The notes: generated by a model from the letters alone, not told the origin. 64,000 bases of DNA from Kineosporia rhizophila (GCF_021277265.1 NZ_JAJSOH010000025.1:44567-108566), one strand, 5' to 3'. Counted from the stretch's first letter, positions 41,621 through 50,350 are shown. Translations and numbers: made by a program.

Positions 41621-42342
41621 CGACCCCCGTCATCCGGGTGGAGAACCTCACCAAGCAGTTCCGGGGGGTGCGCGCGGTCGACGACGTGACCTTCGAGGCC
41701 GCGCCCGGCCGCGTCGTGGGGCTGCTCGGCCCCAACGGCGCGGGCAAGACCACCCTGATCCGCATGGTGCTGGGACTGGCCGCACCCACGGCCGGGCGGG
41801 CCCTGCTGTGGGGCAAGCCCTACTCGCAACTGTCCGACGCCGGCCGCCGGGTCGGCGTCATGCTCGACGGGATGGCCCCGATCGCCGGGGCCAGTGCCCG
41901 CGACGAGCTGAAGATCTGGGCCTGTGCCCTCGGCCTGGCACCGGGCCGGGTCGAGGAGGTGCTGGCCCTCGTCGGCCTCACCGACGCCGCCGACCGGAAG
42001 GCCTCGGCCTACTCGACGGGTATGAAGCAGCGTCTCTCCCTGGCCGTCGCCATGCTCGGCGACCCCGAGCTGCTCATCCTCGACGAGCCGACCAACGGCC
42101 TGGACCCGGAGGGCATCACCTGGCTGCGCGGCCTGGTCCGGGGCCTGGCCGCCGAGGGCCGCACGGTGCTGGTCTGCAGCCACCTCCTGGCCGAGATCGA
42201 GCGCACCGTCGACGACGTGGTGGTGCTCGACAAGAAGATCCTCTTCACCGGCTCCGCCCCGTCCCTGGTCTCCCAGGCGGGCGGCCTGGAGGAGAGCTTC
42301 CTCGCCCTGCTCCGATCCCAGAAGGAGGAGAACCATGTCTAA
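41617..42342 (+). CDS. ABC transporter ATP-binding protein of the daptide cluster
   Basis: A 241-residue ATPase with intact motifs: Walker A GPNGAGKTTL, signature STGMKQRLSLAVAML, Walker B LLILDEPTNGLDPEG and H-loop CSHLL. It belongs to the ABC-2 bacitracin/multidrug-like group. With the next gene it should export the mature peptides or protect the cell from them. Its 3' end overlaps the permease gene by 8 bp. Confidence 0.92.
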   Translation: MTTPVIRVENLTKQFRGVRAVDDVTFEAAPGRVVGLLGPNGAGKTTLIRMVLGLAAPTAGRALLWGKPYSQLSDAGRRVGVMLDGMAPIAGASARDELKIWACALGLAPGRVEEVLALVGLTDAADRKASAYSTGMKQRLSLAVAMLGDPELLILDEPTNGLDPEGITWLRGLVRGLAAEGRTVLVCSHLLAEIERTVDDVVVLDKKILFTGSAPSLVSQAGGLEESFLALLRSQKEENHV

Positions 42343-43141
42343 CACCACCTCCACACCGGTGACGCTCGACGCCACCCCGGCCGGTTCCGACCGGGGCCGG
42401 TTCGACCGGGTCGTGCGGTCCGAGCTGTGGCGGGCGTTGCAGGGCCGACAGCTTTTGAGCCTGTCGATCGGCGCCGTCGTGCTGTGCCTGCTCACCTCGT
42501 ACGCGCTGGCCGCCCAGGTGCAGTCGGGCTCCTCCACGCAGGGCCCGGCCGAGCTCACCGAGGGCCAGGTGCGGTCCTGGATGATGACCTTCCTGCTGGC
42601 CGGCATCTTCGGCTCGATGCTGTTCACCCGGGACGCCCGGACCGGGGCGCTGACCCGGAGCATCCTGATGAGCAGCCGGAGCACCGTGTTCGCGGCCAAG
42701 ATCGTGGTGAGCGCGGTGGCCGGCCTCGGTTTCGGCGCCCTCGCCGCGGTGATGGCGACGACCACCACCTACGGCATCAACACCGGCCTGGGCGTGCCGT
42801 TCTCGTGGACCGCGGAGGCCACCTGGATCACCCTCGGCATCGTGGCCTGCTGCGTGCTCGCCTCCGTCTTCGGTTTCTTCGTCGGGGTTCTCGCCCGCAG
42901 CGGCACGATCGCGCTGCTCGTCCTGCTCCTGCAGACCCTCCTGGTCGACCCGGGTCTGCAGCGCATCTGGCCCGACTTCGCCAAGTACCTGTTCACCATC
43001 GCGCTCAGCTCGGTCTACCGGGACGTGCTGCCGGACCTCCTGCCGCTCGCCGCCGGCGCCGCCGTCGCCGTGGCCTGGGTCGCAGTCCTCGGAGCGATCG
43101 CCTGGACCAGCTTCAGCAGAAAGGACGTCACGACCTCATGA
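42335..43141 (+). CDS. ABC-2 type permease of the daptide cluster
   Basis: A 268-residue protein with six membrane segments, including LLSLSIGAVVLCLLTSYALA and AVAVAWVAVLGAIAW. A conserved ABC-2 loop is recognisable around LFTRDARTGALTRSILMSSRS. It forms a heteromeric transporter with the ATPase encoded just upstream. Stop overlaps the protease start (ATGA). Confidence 0.9.
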   Translation: MSNTTSTPVTLDATPAGSDRGRFDRVVRSELWRALQGRQLLSLSIGAVVLCLLTSYALAAQVQSGSSTQGPAELTEGQVRSWMMTFLLAGIFGSMLFTRDARTGALTRSILMSSRSTVFAAKIVVSAVAGLGFGALAAVMATTTTYGINTGLGVPFSWTAEATWITLGIVACCVLASVFGFFVGVLARSGTIALLVLLLQTLLVDPGLQRIWPDFAKYLFTIALSSVYRDVLPDLLPLAAGAAVAVAWVAVLGAIAWTSFSRKDVTTS

Positions 43142-44814
43142 ACAGCAGCGGAGCCGTCAGCGGCACCCCGGGGCTCCGCAGCGCGGGTGGGCCGCAGGTC
43201 CTGGAGCGGGTCGGTCCGGACCCCCAGAGGCCGCGCCTGGCCGCCGGTGTCACGGTCGTCGAGCCCCTCGCCCCCGAGGCGCCGTGGATCATCCAGGACG
43301 GGCCCGACCGGTACTTCCGGGTCTCCCCCGACTTCGCCTCGGTCGCCAACTCCCTGGACGGTTCCACGCCGCTCGACGAACTGGCCTCCCAGCTCGGCGA
43401 TCCCTGGACCTCCGACGACGTCTGGCGGACCTGGGAGCAACTGGTCGCCAAAGACCTGGTGGGAGACCGGGAACCGCGGCCGACCACCACGTCCGCCTTC
43501 AAGTACGTCCCTCCGCTGACCTTCCAGCTCACCGTGCTGGACCCGGCGAAGGTACTGACGCCGTTCACCCGGCTGATCCGGATGGTCACCGGCCACCGGG
43601 GTTTCACCCTGCAGATCCTGTTCGCCCTGGCCGGGATCATCTCGCTGGTCCTGCGTCCGTCGATGGTCTGGTCGGCGGCCACCACGCCGCTGAGCCTGAC
43701 CTCCTACGGCGCCGTCGCCCTCAGCTTCGTGGTCGCCACCGCGATCCACGAGTTCGGCCACGGCGCAGTACTGGTCAACCACGGAGGCCGGCCGAGCCGG
43801 ATGGGGGTCATGCTCTTCTACCTGGCGCCGGCCTTCTTCTGCGACGTCAGCGACGGGTGGCGACTGCCGGACCGCCGGCAGCGGGTACAGATCGCCTGCT
43901 CGGGCATCACCACCCAGGCGGTCGTCGGCGCGGTGGCCGCTTTCGCCTCGCTGCTGCCGGTCACCGCGCCGATCCGGCACGAACTGGTCCTGTTCGCGGC
44001 CGGTACCTATCTCGGCGGGATCCTCAACCTCATCCCGTTCGTGAAGTTCGACGGCTACCTCGCCCTGATGAGCCACCTGGACATCCCGAACCTGCGGGAG
44101 AAGGCGATGGGCGACGCCCGTCAGTTCGGGGCCTGGGTGCTCTTCGGAGCCCGCCGGGACCCGGAACTGCCGCAGTACCGCTGGGCGGTGGCGTACGGAT
44201 TCGCCTGCATCGGCTTCCCTTTCGTGATCGTCCTGCAAGCCGTCTCGCTGTGGTCGAGGGCCCTGTCGCAGATCGGGATCGTCGGGCTGGTCGGCATGAT
44301 CGTCGGAATCCTGGGCTGCGCCCTGGTGGTCGTCCGGGGCTGGCGGCGGATGATCACGTTCGCGGTGCAGACCGGAGCCCCCCGGCTCCGGATCGCGCTG
44401 GTCACCGGTGCGGCCGCCGCCGCCGTCCTGGCCGGCTCGGTCCTGCTCCAGGTGCCCCGCACGGTCCAGGGCGGGTACTTCACCGGGGCCGACGGTGCCG
44501 TCCACTTCATCATGCCGGCCGGCGCCCACGACGAACTGGCCCGGGGCGACCGGATCGAGCTGTACCGCAGCGGTGTCCTCGGCCGCCAGCTCGTCGCCGA
44601 GGCCCGGGTCGCCGACCCGACCTCGACCGCCCAGGTCGGGCCGATCAGCGCGGTGGCCCCGGTGGTCACCACGATGACCACGAAGTACCCGGACACCGTG
44701 CGCCTGGCCGTCGCTGCCGCACCGGAGGCGGCGAGCGGGATCGCCATCTGGCAGGGGCCGCAGATCCCGCTGTGGCGCTTCGCTCTCGACTCCTACATCA
44801 AGCCCCTCGTCTAG
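43138..44814 (+). CDS. mpaP: Intramembrane M50 metalloprotease of the daptide cluster
   Basis: A 558-residue protein. Residues 1-125 are soluble and include a small winged-helix-like part (YFRVSPDFASVANSLDGSTPLDELASQL) similar to PqqD-type leader binders. Six or more membrane helices follow with the site-2-protease motif HEFGH at about 204-208 and the third ligand Asp at about 305 in NLIPFVKFDGYLAL. A C-terminal extracytoplasmic beta-rich domain of about 130 residues ends the protein. It likely removes the leader during export. ATG 43138; 4-bp overlap with the permease gene. Confidence 0.85.
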   Translation: MNSSGAVSGTPGLRSAGGPQVLERVGPDPQRPRLAAGVTVVEPLAPEAPWIIQDGPDRYFRVSPDFASVANSLDGSTPLDELASQLGDPWTSDDVWRTWEQLVAKDLVGDREPRPTTTSAFKYVPPLTFQLTVLDPAKVLTPFTRLIRMVTGHRGFTLQILFALAGIISLVLRPSMVWSAATTPLSLTSYGAVALSFVVATAIHEFGHGAVLVNHGGRPSRMGVMLFYLAPAFFCDVSDGWRLPDRRQRVQIACSGITTQAVVGAVAAFASLLPVTAPIRHELVLFAAGTYLGGILNLIPFVKFDGYLALMSHLDIPNLREKAMGDARQFGAWVLFGARRDPELPQYRWAVAYGFACIGFPFVIVLQAVSLWSRALSQIGIVGLVGMIVGILGCALVVVRGWRRMITFAVQTGAPRLRIALVTGAAAAAVLAGSVLLQVPRTVQGGYFTGADGAVHFIMPAGAHDELARGDRIELYRSGVLGRQLVAEARVADPTSTAQVGPISAVAPVVTTMTTKYPDTVRLAVAAAPEAASGIAIWQGPQIPLWRFALDSYIKPLV

Positions 44815-44833
44815 CGCCCGGAAGAGGCCCGCC

Positions 44834-47320
44834 ATGGACTTCGGCATCATCGACTACTGCTTACAGAGGTCACCGTTCTTCGACGTGCCCTCGGTGACCG
44901 AGGCCGGCGACTTCGCCAAGACCGGCGAGCCTCTCCCGGACGGCTGGCTGCGCACGGCGGACGAGATCTGGTGCTACCAGCACCCGGCCGCCCAGGAGAG
45001 CCGTGAGCAGGGCTGGAAGGTGCACGTGTCGACCACGCCGGACGACGCCGAGAAGGTGCTCGACGTGGTCTGGTCCTACTGCCTGAAGCAGCTGGTCCCG
45101 TTCAAGTTCCTGCGCTCGCCGCAGCAGGTGCTGGCCCGCAACAGCAAGTACGCCGACCGCACCACCAGCGGCAAGTTCATCGCGATCTACCCCCGCACCG
45201 AAGGCGACCTGGCCGGCGTCCTCAATGATCTCGACCTGCTCCTGGCCGGTTTCGAGGGGCCGGCGATCCTCACCGACCTGCGCTACCGCACGGCGCCCGT
45301 CTACGTCCGGTACGGCGCGTTCGTCGAGCTCGTCGGAGCGGATGCGCACGGTCTGCCGGTTCCTTCGGTCCGTCGGCCCGACGGGGTGCTGGTGCCCGAC
45401 GTCCGGCGGCCTTCGTTCTACGTCCCGGACTGGGTCACCCCTCCCGAGTGCGTGCTGGAGGCCCTGGAGCGGCGACGGGCCGGATCCAGCCCTCTGCCGT
45501 TCAAGGTGCAACGGGCGCTGCACTTCTCGAACGGCGGGGGCGTGTACGACGCCGTCGAACGGGCCACCGGGGCCCGGGTGCTGGTCAAGGAGGCCCGGCC
45601 GATGGCCGGGCTGGACGAGCAGGGCCGGGACGCCGTGCACCGGCTGGAACAGGAGCGCTGGGCCCTCGAGGAACTGGCCGGGGCGCCGTACGTGCCCCGG
45701 CTGGTCAGCTACCTGCGCGGTGACCGGCACTACTACCTGGCCCGGGACTTCGTGGACGGCGACTCGCTGCTCACCCTGGTCCAGCGTCACCATCCGGATC
45801 TGCAGGGCGAGCGGGACCTCGACCGGGCGGCCTACGCCGACTGGGCGCTGACCGTCGGAGACCGGGTCGCTGCGGCTCTGCACGACATGCACGGGCGTGG
45901 GGTCGCCTTCGGCGACGTCCATCCGAACAACGTCCTCGTCGGGGCCACCGGCGAACCCATGTTCATCGACCTGGAGACGGCGAGCCGGACGGTCGACGAC
46001 CAGCCACAACGCATCGGGGCTCCGGGTTTCCGGGCCCCTGACCACCTGCGCGGCACGGCCGCCGACCGGTACGGCCTGGCCTGTCTGAGGCTGGCCCTCC
46101 TCCTGCCGGCCACCATCACGCTGAGCTGGGGCCCGGAGAAGGTCTTCGACCTGCTCGAGGAGATCCACGCCCGCTTCGACGGCGCAGTTCCCCGCACCTT
46201 CGACGAGCAGGTCCTGGCCGATCTCGGCATCGACACCGCCCGGCCGGCCCGGGTAGAGGTGTCCGCCGACGACGTCACCGCGTTCACCCTGGCGAACGCC
46301 ACCCCACGCCGCGACGACCGCCTCTACCCCAGCGCCGCGAACCTCTTCCGCACTCCCGGGGGCAGCCTTACCCCGGCCTACGGGGCCAGCGGCGTGCTGT
46401 GGGCGCTGCGCCGGCGCGGGAACGAGACCCCCGCCGAACACCTTGAATGGCTCGAAACCCGGCTTCCCCGGCTCGACTGCGGGCCAGGTCTGTTCGAGGG
46501 CTGGGCCGGGCTGGGCCTGACCCTGGCCGATCTCGGGCTCGAGGACTCGGCCCGCCAGGCCCTAGACCGTGCCCTCGAGCAGGCCGCCGACGACACAAGG
46601 GCCGACCATTCGCTGACCCGGGGCCGGTCCGGTGCCGGTGTCGCCGCCCTCCAGGCCGAGGCCCTCGTTCCCGGTGCGGCCGAGGCGGCCCTGGCGATCG
46701 GTGAGCACCTGATGGCCACCGAGGCATGGACCCGGATGGGCACCCGCCGCGGCACCCCCGCCTGGGGTCTGCTCGACGGTCCGGCCGGGCCGGCCCTGCT
46801 CTTCGTCCGGTTGCACGAACGGTTCGGATCGCCCGAACTGCTGACTGCCGCCCGCGCCGCGCTCAAGACCGAGCTCGACCTGCTCTTCCCGGGCGGAGGC
46901 GGGGCCGAGGCGCCCGTCGCACCCGGCCCCTGGCGCCGGCCCACGATCCACCGTGGCAGTGCCGGTACCGCAATGGTTCTCGCCGACTACCTGGCCCGGA
47001 CCGAGGACACGGAGCTGGAACGCGCCCTGGCCCGGCTCGGCACGGCCCACGACCTGTGGCACCACGAACAGCCGGGCCTGTTCACCGGACGGGCGGGCAT
47101 GATCGCTGCGCTACGCCACGTGGGCGCCCGCTGGCCCGGCCACGAACAGCAGATCGCCCGGCAGACCGAGCTCCTCGCCCTGCATCGGGTCACCGACCAG
47201 GGCGTGGCCGGATACCTGGGAGATCACGGGCTGAAGATGTCGTGCGACCTCGGCACCGGTTCGACCGGCATCGTCTGGGTGACCGAGGGCGGCACTGTCC
47301 CGTTCTGCTTCCCCGAGTGA
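44834..47320 (+). CDS. LanKC-type synthetase (copy 2) in the daptide cluster
   Basis: An 828-residue protein: lyase-like N-terminal part to about 220, kinase domain with GGGVYDA (234-240), K252 in VLVKEA, catalytic GDVHPNN (360-366) and metal-binding IDLE (378-381), then a cyclase-like helical barrel from about 490 with YGASGVLWAL and FEGWAGLGLTL. No CHG zinc motif is present. Substrates nearby lack Cys, so only the dehydration steps can act on them. GAAGAGG serves the ATG 20 bp after the protease stop. It is clearly divergent from copy 1 and not a recent duplicate. Confidence 0.88.
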   Translation: MDFGIIDYCLQRSPFFDVPSVTEAGDFAKTGEPLPDGWLRTADEIWCYQHPAAQESREQGWKVHVSTTPDDAEKVLDVVWSYCLKQLVPFKFLRSPQQVLARNSKYADRTTSGKFIAIYPRTEGDLAGVLNDLDLLLAGFEGPAILTDLRYRTAPVYVRYGAFVELVGADAHGLPVPSVRRPDGVLVPDVRRPSFYVPDWVTPPECVLEALERRRAGSSPLPFKVQRALHFSNGGGVYDAVERATGARVLVKEARPMAGLDEQGRDAVHRLEQERWALEELAGAPYVPRLVSYLRGDRHYYLARDFVDGDSLLTLVQRHHPDLQGERDLDRAAYADWALTVGDRVAAALHDMHGRGVAFGDVHPNNVLVGATGEPMFIDLETASRTVDDQPQRIGAPGFRAPDHLRGTAADRYGLACLRLALLLPATITLSWGPEKVFDLLEEIHARFDGAVPRTFDEQVLADLGIDTARPARVEVSADDVTAFTLANATPRRDDRLYPSAANLFRTPGGSLTPAYGASGVLWALRRRGNETPAEHLEWLETRLPRLDCGPGLFEGWAGLGLTLADLGLEDSARQALDRALEQAADDTRADHSLTRGRSGAGVAALQAEALVPGAAEAALAIGEHLMATEAWTRMGTRRGTPAWGLLDGPAGPALLFVRLHERFGSPELLTAARAALKTELDLLFPGGGGAEAPVAPGPWRRPTIHRGSAGTAMVLADYLARTEDTELERALARLGTAHDLWHHEQPGLFTGRAGMIAALRHVGARWPGHEQQIARQTELLALHRVTDQGVAGYLGDHGLKMSCDLGTGSTGIVWVTEGGTVPFCFPE

Positions 47321-47343
47321 AACCGTTCCCCCACCGCTGGAAC

Positions 47344-48318
47344 TCAGGCGACCTTCGTGGCCCCGGCGGTGGGGCAGAGCGCCTCGAGGAGCTCCGCCGC
47401 CTCGTCGTACGCGGCATCCGGCCCCTCGAGAGCGTGAACGCCAGAGAGGTTGAGGACGACCTCGTCCACCCCGGCCTCGACGTAGGCACCGAGCCGCTCA
47501 CCGAGCCCGTCCACGTCGTCATGAAGGAAGGCGCCACCGTCGAGGACGGCCTTGGCGGCCGGCCCCGGCCGGTCGATGTCGAACTGGATACCCGCCTTGG
47601 CCAGCATGTCCTGGTAGTGCGGGCCCTGGAGATGGCCGTAGTTGCTGGCCAGGACCGTGCGGTAGGGGTTACGACCGGGGCGGCGCAGCGCGACCGGGAC
47701 CACGCTGCTGATCAGCGGCCGGGTCACTCCCGCTGACTCGGCGCCCTCACGCAGGGCGGGCTCGACCACCGATCCGACGTAGTCGGCGGGAGCGAGCCAG
47801 GTGACCGCGACGTCCGCGATCTCGCCGGCGAGCCGGGCCATCGCGGGCCGTAGAACCCCCAGTCCGAGCCGAACCTCGGGACTTTCCAGGCGGTGCAAAG
47901 GCATGCTCGAGGTAACCGTTTCGCCGGGCTCTGAAGTGTCTCCCGCGAGCAGGTCCCGAACGGCGGTGACGTACTCACGCACCGCCCTGAGCTGGCTGGC
48001 CGGCCGGGCACCGAGCAACTCTTGGAAGACGACCGGCCCGGGGCCCAGCCCGTAGACGACGGGGTGCCCGGTGATCTGCGCCAGCGAGCGTGCCTCCATC
48101 GCCGCCTGGAACGGGTGCTTCAGCGGCATCAGGGTCACCGACAAGCCCACCGGCACTCGGTGACCGGCTCCGGCGACATAGGCGAACGACTGCAGCGGGT
48201 CGAGGGTGACGGCCTGCCCCTGCCACAACCGTCCGGGTGACGGTTCGAGGAGAGCGGCCCACCGCACCAGCTCGCGGGGATCCTTGGGCATGAACGGCAC
48301 CAGGAGCGACAGTTTCAC
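47344..48318 (-). CDS. Luciferase-like flavin/F420-dependent oxidoreductase
   Basis: About 324 residues, LLM family. GTG 48318 (AAGGGGG six bases upstream) gives VKLSLLVPFMPKDP, a normal N terminus; ATG 48342 is possible. Family segments: QSFAYVAGAGHRVPVGLSVTLMPLKHPF, HPVVYGLGPGPVVFQELLG and EVVLNLSGV. LanJC enzymes of this superfamily use F420H2 to reduce dehydroamino acids in lanthipeptides to D-amino acids. Convergent with LanKC copy 2 and sharing the palindromic operator with it, this protein is a good candidate for that reaction here. Confidence 0.82.
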   Translation of the reverse strand: MKLSLLVPFMPKDPRELVRWAALLEPSPGRLWQGQAVTLDPLQSFAYVAGAGHRVPVGLSVTLMPLKHPFQAAMEARSLAQITGHPVVYGLGPGPVVFQELLGARPASQLRAVREYVTAVRDLLAGDTSEPGETVTSSMPLHRLESPEVRLGLGVLRPAMARLAGEIADVAVTWLAPADYVGSVVEPALREGAESAGVTRPLISSVVPVALRRPGRNPYRTVLASNYGHLQGPHYQDMLAKAGIQFDIDRPGPAAKAVLDGGAFLHDDVDGLGERLGAYVEAGVDEVVLNLSGVHALEGPDAAYDEAAELLEALCPTAGATKVA

Positions 48319-48438
48319 TCGAGGCCCCCTTTTCGTGGTCATGGGCCCCGAGCGAGGCCGGATCGCTCGATCCTGACGCGCATCCGGGTGCGGATGAAGC
48401 GCGGGCGCCGGATTCGTGAGTCATGGCGGAGCGGTCGA

Positions 48439-48450
48439 TGACAGGTGTCA
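48439..48450. promoter_or_regulatory. Palindrome TGACA-GG-TGTCA (operator candidate)
   Basis: TGACAGGTGTCA, third copy of the palindrome seen at 36055 and 36126, about 120 bp upstream of the oxidoreductase start and also upstream of the small membrane protein at 48573. Same arms and same 2-bp centre spacing. Confidence 0.6.
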
Positions 48451-48572
48451 TGCCGAGGTCCTGACCACTGGCTCTGACGCGACGGCCCGCCGCTTCCTAG
48501 GCTGGTTGACGTACCGGTTGATCTTCGGGCCGACCGCCAGGCCCCCCGGAGGGGCGGAGAGTGAGGAGCAGC

Positions 48573-48758
48573 ATGTCCAGCATCATCACCACCAAGAGCC
48601 CGGTCTTCTGGGTCATCGTCTGCGCGGGCGTGGTCCTGCCCGCGCTCAGCCTGGAGGGGCCCGCCCGGATCGCGGTGACGTTGTTCGTCGTCGCGTTCGT
48701 GGTCATCGGCTTCGTGCGGGCCCGGCGGCAGGGGCGCGGCGTTGCCGCGCGGAACTGA
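48573..48758 (+). CDS. Small membrane protein
   Basis: A 61-residue protein with two short membrane segments (VFWVIVCAGVVLPAL and IAVTLFVVAFVVIGFV) and a basic tail. ATG 48573 has AGGAG four to five bases upstream; a GTG at 48561 is in frame. It precedes the GPP34 gene by 4 bp. Function unknown; may belong to the RiPP regulon because an operator candidate lies upstream. Confidence 0.65.
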   Translation: MSSIITTKSPVFWVIVCAGVVLPALSLEGPARIAVTLFVVAFVVIGFVRARRQGRGVAARN

Positions 48759-48762
48759 CCCG

Positions 48763-49446
48763 GTGTCCGCCACCGAGGGCCGGACCGGCCTGCTGATCTG
48801 CGAAGAGGTCTTCCTGCTGCTGACCACCGACGCCGGCGTGCGGGAGGGCTTTGGGACCCAGCGCGGGATCGGTCTGACCGCCGCCGTCATCGCCGACCTC
48901 GCCGCCCTGGGCCGGGTCACGGCCGAGGAGGACAAGGAGCACCGGGTCCACGTCACCGACCCCACCCCGACCGGCGACGCCCTCCTCGACGAGACGCTCG
49001 CCCGGCTCGGGCAGCGCGACGGGGACAAGTTCGCCCAGCTCGTGCGCGACCGGAAGCTCAACCCGGAAGCGGCGGTGGGCAAGCGGCTGGCCGAGGCGGG
49101 GATCCTCGGTCTGCAGGACGCCCGCCTCGGTGGGCTGGTGCCCGCCAAGCACCCCACCCTCGACCCCGCGCCCGAGCAGGATCTGCGGGCCCGGCTGCGC
49201 ACGGCCCTGACCGGCGGGGCGGCGACCGACCGGGACCTGTCGATCCTGTCCATCCTGGTCGGCCTGGGCGTGCACAAGACGGTGCTGGGGCCGGACCTGC
49301 CCGAGGTGTCCGCCCGCGAACTGCGAGACCGGATCAGCGAACTCGGCGCCGCCTCCCCCGCCGGGGATGCCGTGGCCTCGGCCATCCGCACCATCTCCGT
49401 GGCTGTCGCAGCGGCCGGGGCCATGGGCGCGATCGGCTCGAACTGA
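48763..49446 (+). CDS. GPP34 (GOLPH3-like) family protein
   Basis: About 227 residues from GTG 48763. The family pattern is visible: LICEEVFLLLTTDAG at the N terminus, IGLTAAVIADLAALGRV, then DPTPTGDALLDETLARL and LAEAGILGLQDARLG. Eukaryotic GOLPH3 binds phosphoinositides in the Golgi; the role of actinobacterial members is not established. It is followed by a strong terminator, so it ends the transcription unit at the right-hand edge of the RiPP locus. Confidence 0.85.
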   Translation: MSATEGRTGLLICEEVFLLLTTDAGVREGFGTQRGIGLTAAVIADLAALGRVTAEEDKEHRVHVTDPTPTGDALLDETLARLGQRDGDKFAQLVRDRKLNPEAAVGKRLAEAGILGLQDARLGGLVPAKHPTLDPAPEQDLRARLRTALTGGAATDRDLSILSILVGLGVHKTVLGPDLPEVSARELRDRISELGAASPAGDAVASAIRTISVAVAAAGAMGAIGSN

Positions 49447-49469
49447 AACAGCCCTGAAGAACACCGACC

Positions 49470-49511
49470 CCGGCCACGTCCGCGGCCTGTCAGCCACGCG
49501 GACGTGGCCGG
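49470..49511 (+). terminator. Terminator after the GPP34 gene
   Basis: A perfect 14-bp inverted repeat, CCGGCCACGTCCGC (49470-49483) and its complement (49498-49511), around a 14-nt loop. It lies between the convergent GPP34 and DeoR genes. Confidence 0.75.
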
Positions 49512-49571
49512 ACCCCTGTCGAGCACAGCAGCATTGAGGACGCTCGCCAGGGGCTTGGCAGCCCCACTCAC

Positions 49572-50339
49572 CTACCGCTCGGCACCAGTTCCCGACAGCA
49601 CCGGAATTCCCTGCGCCGTGAGCTCATCCGCGGTGTCACTGGCGGCTCCGTCCGTCACCACGCCGGCAACCTCCGAAAGCGCCACCACGCCGTAACGCGA
49701 AGCGGTACCGAGTTTCTCGGCACTGGCCAGGACGTAGGTCTCCGCCGCCCGACGTGAGAGAGCGCGCTTCATGGCCGCCTCGTCGGCATCGCCTGTGGTC
49801 AGCCCGTGTACGGGATGCACGCCGGTGACCCCCAGCAGGAAAATGTCGGCCGAGATGCCGGCAGCGGCCTCGACGGCAGCAGCGCCACAGGTCACCGCCG
49901 AGTGCTTGAACAGGCGCCCACCGAGCATGATGACCTCGACCGCCGGGTGGTTCAGCAACTCGACGGCAATGGTCGGACTGTGGGTGACAACCGTGCACTC
50001 AAGATCCAGGGGCAGCGCTCGGACAACTTCGAGAGTGGTTGTCCCGCCGTCGAGAATGACCACACTGGAAGGCCGCACGAGAGTCACGGCGTGGGCCGCG
50101 ACAGCGTGCTTGCTGTCGGGGGCGACGGTGGTACGCCCGTTGTAGTCGGCCAGAGCCGGAGAAACAGGAACGGCTCCCCCGTAAACCTTTTGACACAACC
50201 CAGCAGCGGCCAGCTCTCGCAGGTCGCGACGGATGCTGTCTTCGGACAGCCCGAGTTCGGCCGCCAGGTCCTTGGCCACGATCTTGCCGTCGGTGCGCAA
50301 CCGGGTCAGGAGGAGGTCTCGTCGTTCCGCCGCCAGCAT
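49572..50339 (-). CDS. DeoR/GlpR-type transcriptional regulator
   Basis: A 255-residue regulator. N-terminal winged HTH (LAAERRDLLLTRLRTDGKIVAKDLAAELGLSEDSIRRDLREL) and a sugar-phosphate-binding isomerase-like domain from about 75 (VILDGGTTTLEVVRAL, VIMLGGRLFKHSAVTCG, FLLGVTGVHPVHGLTTGDADEAAMKRAL). Such proteins usually repress carbon-use genes until a phosphorylated sugar binds. ATG 50339 with GGAG upstream. It is divergent from the small gene at 50395, whose promoter contains decameric repeats. Confidence 0.92.
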   Translation of the reverse strand: MLAAERRDLLLTRLRTDGKIVAKDLAAELGLSEDSIRRDLRELAAAGLCQKVYGGAVPVSPALADYNGRTTVAPDSKHAVAAHAVTLVRPSSVVILDGGTTTLEVVRALPLDLECTVVTHSPTIAVELLNHPAVEVIMLGGRLFKHSAVTCGAAAVEAAAGISADIFLLGVTGVHPVHGLTTGDADEAAMKRALSRRAAETYVLASAEKLGTASRYGVVALSEVAGVVTDGAASDTADELTAQGIPVLSGTGAER

Positions 50340-50350
50340 TCGCACTCCTT

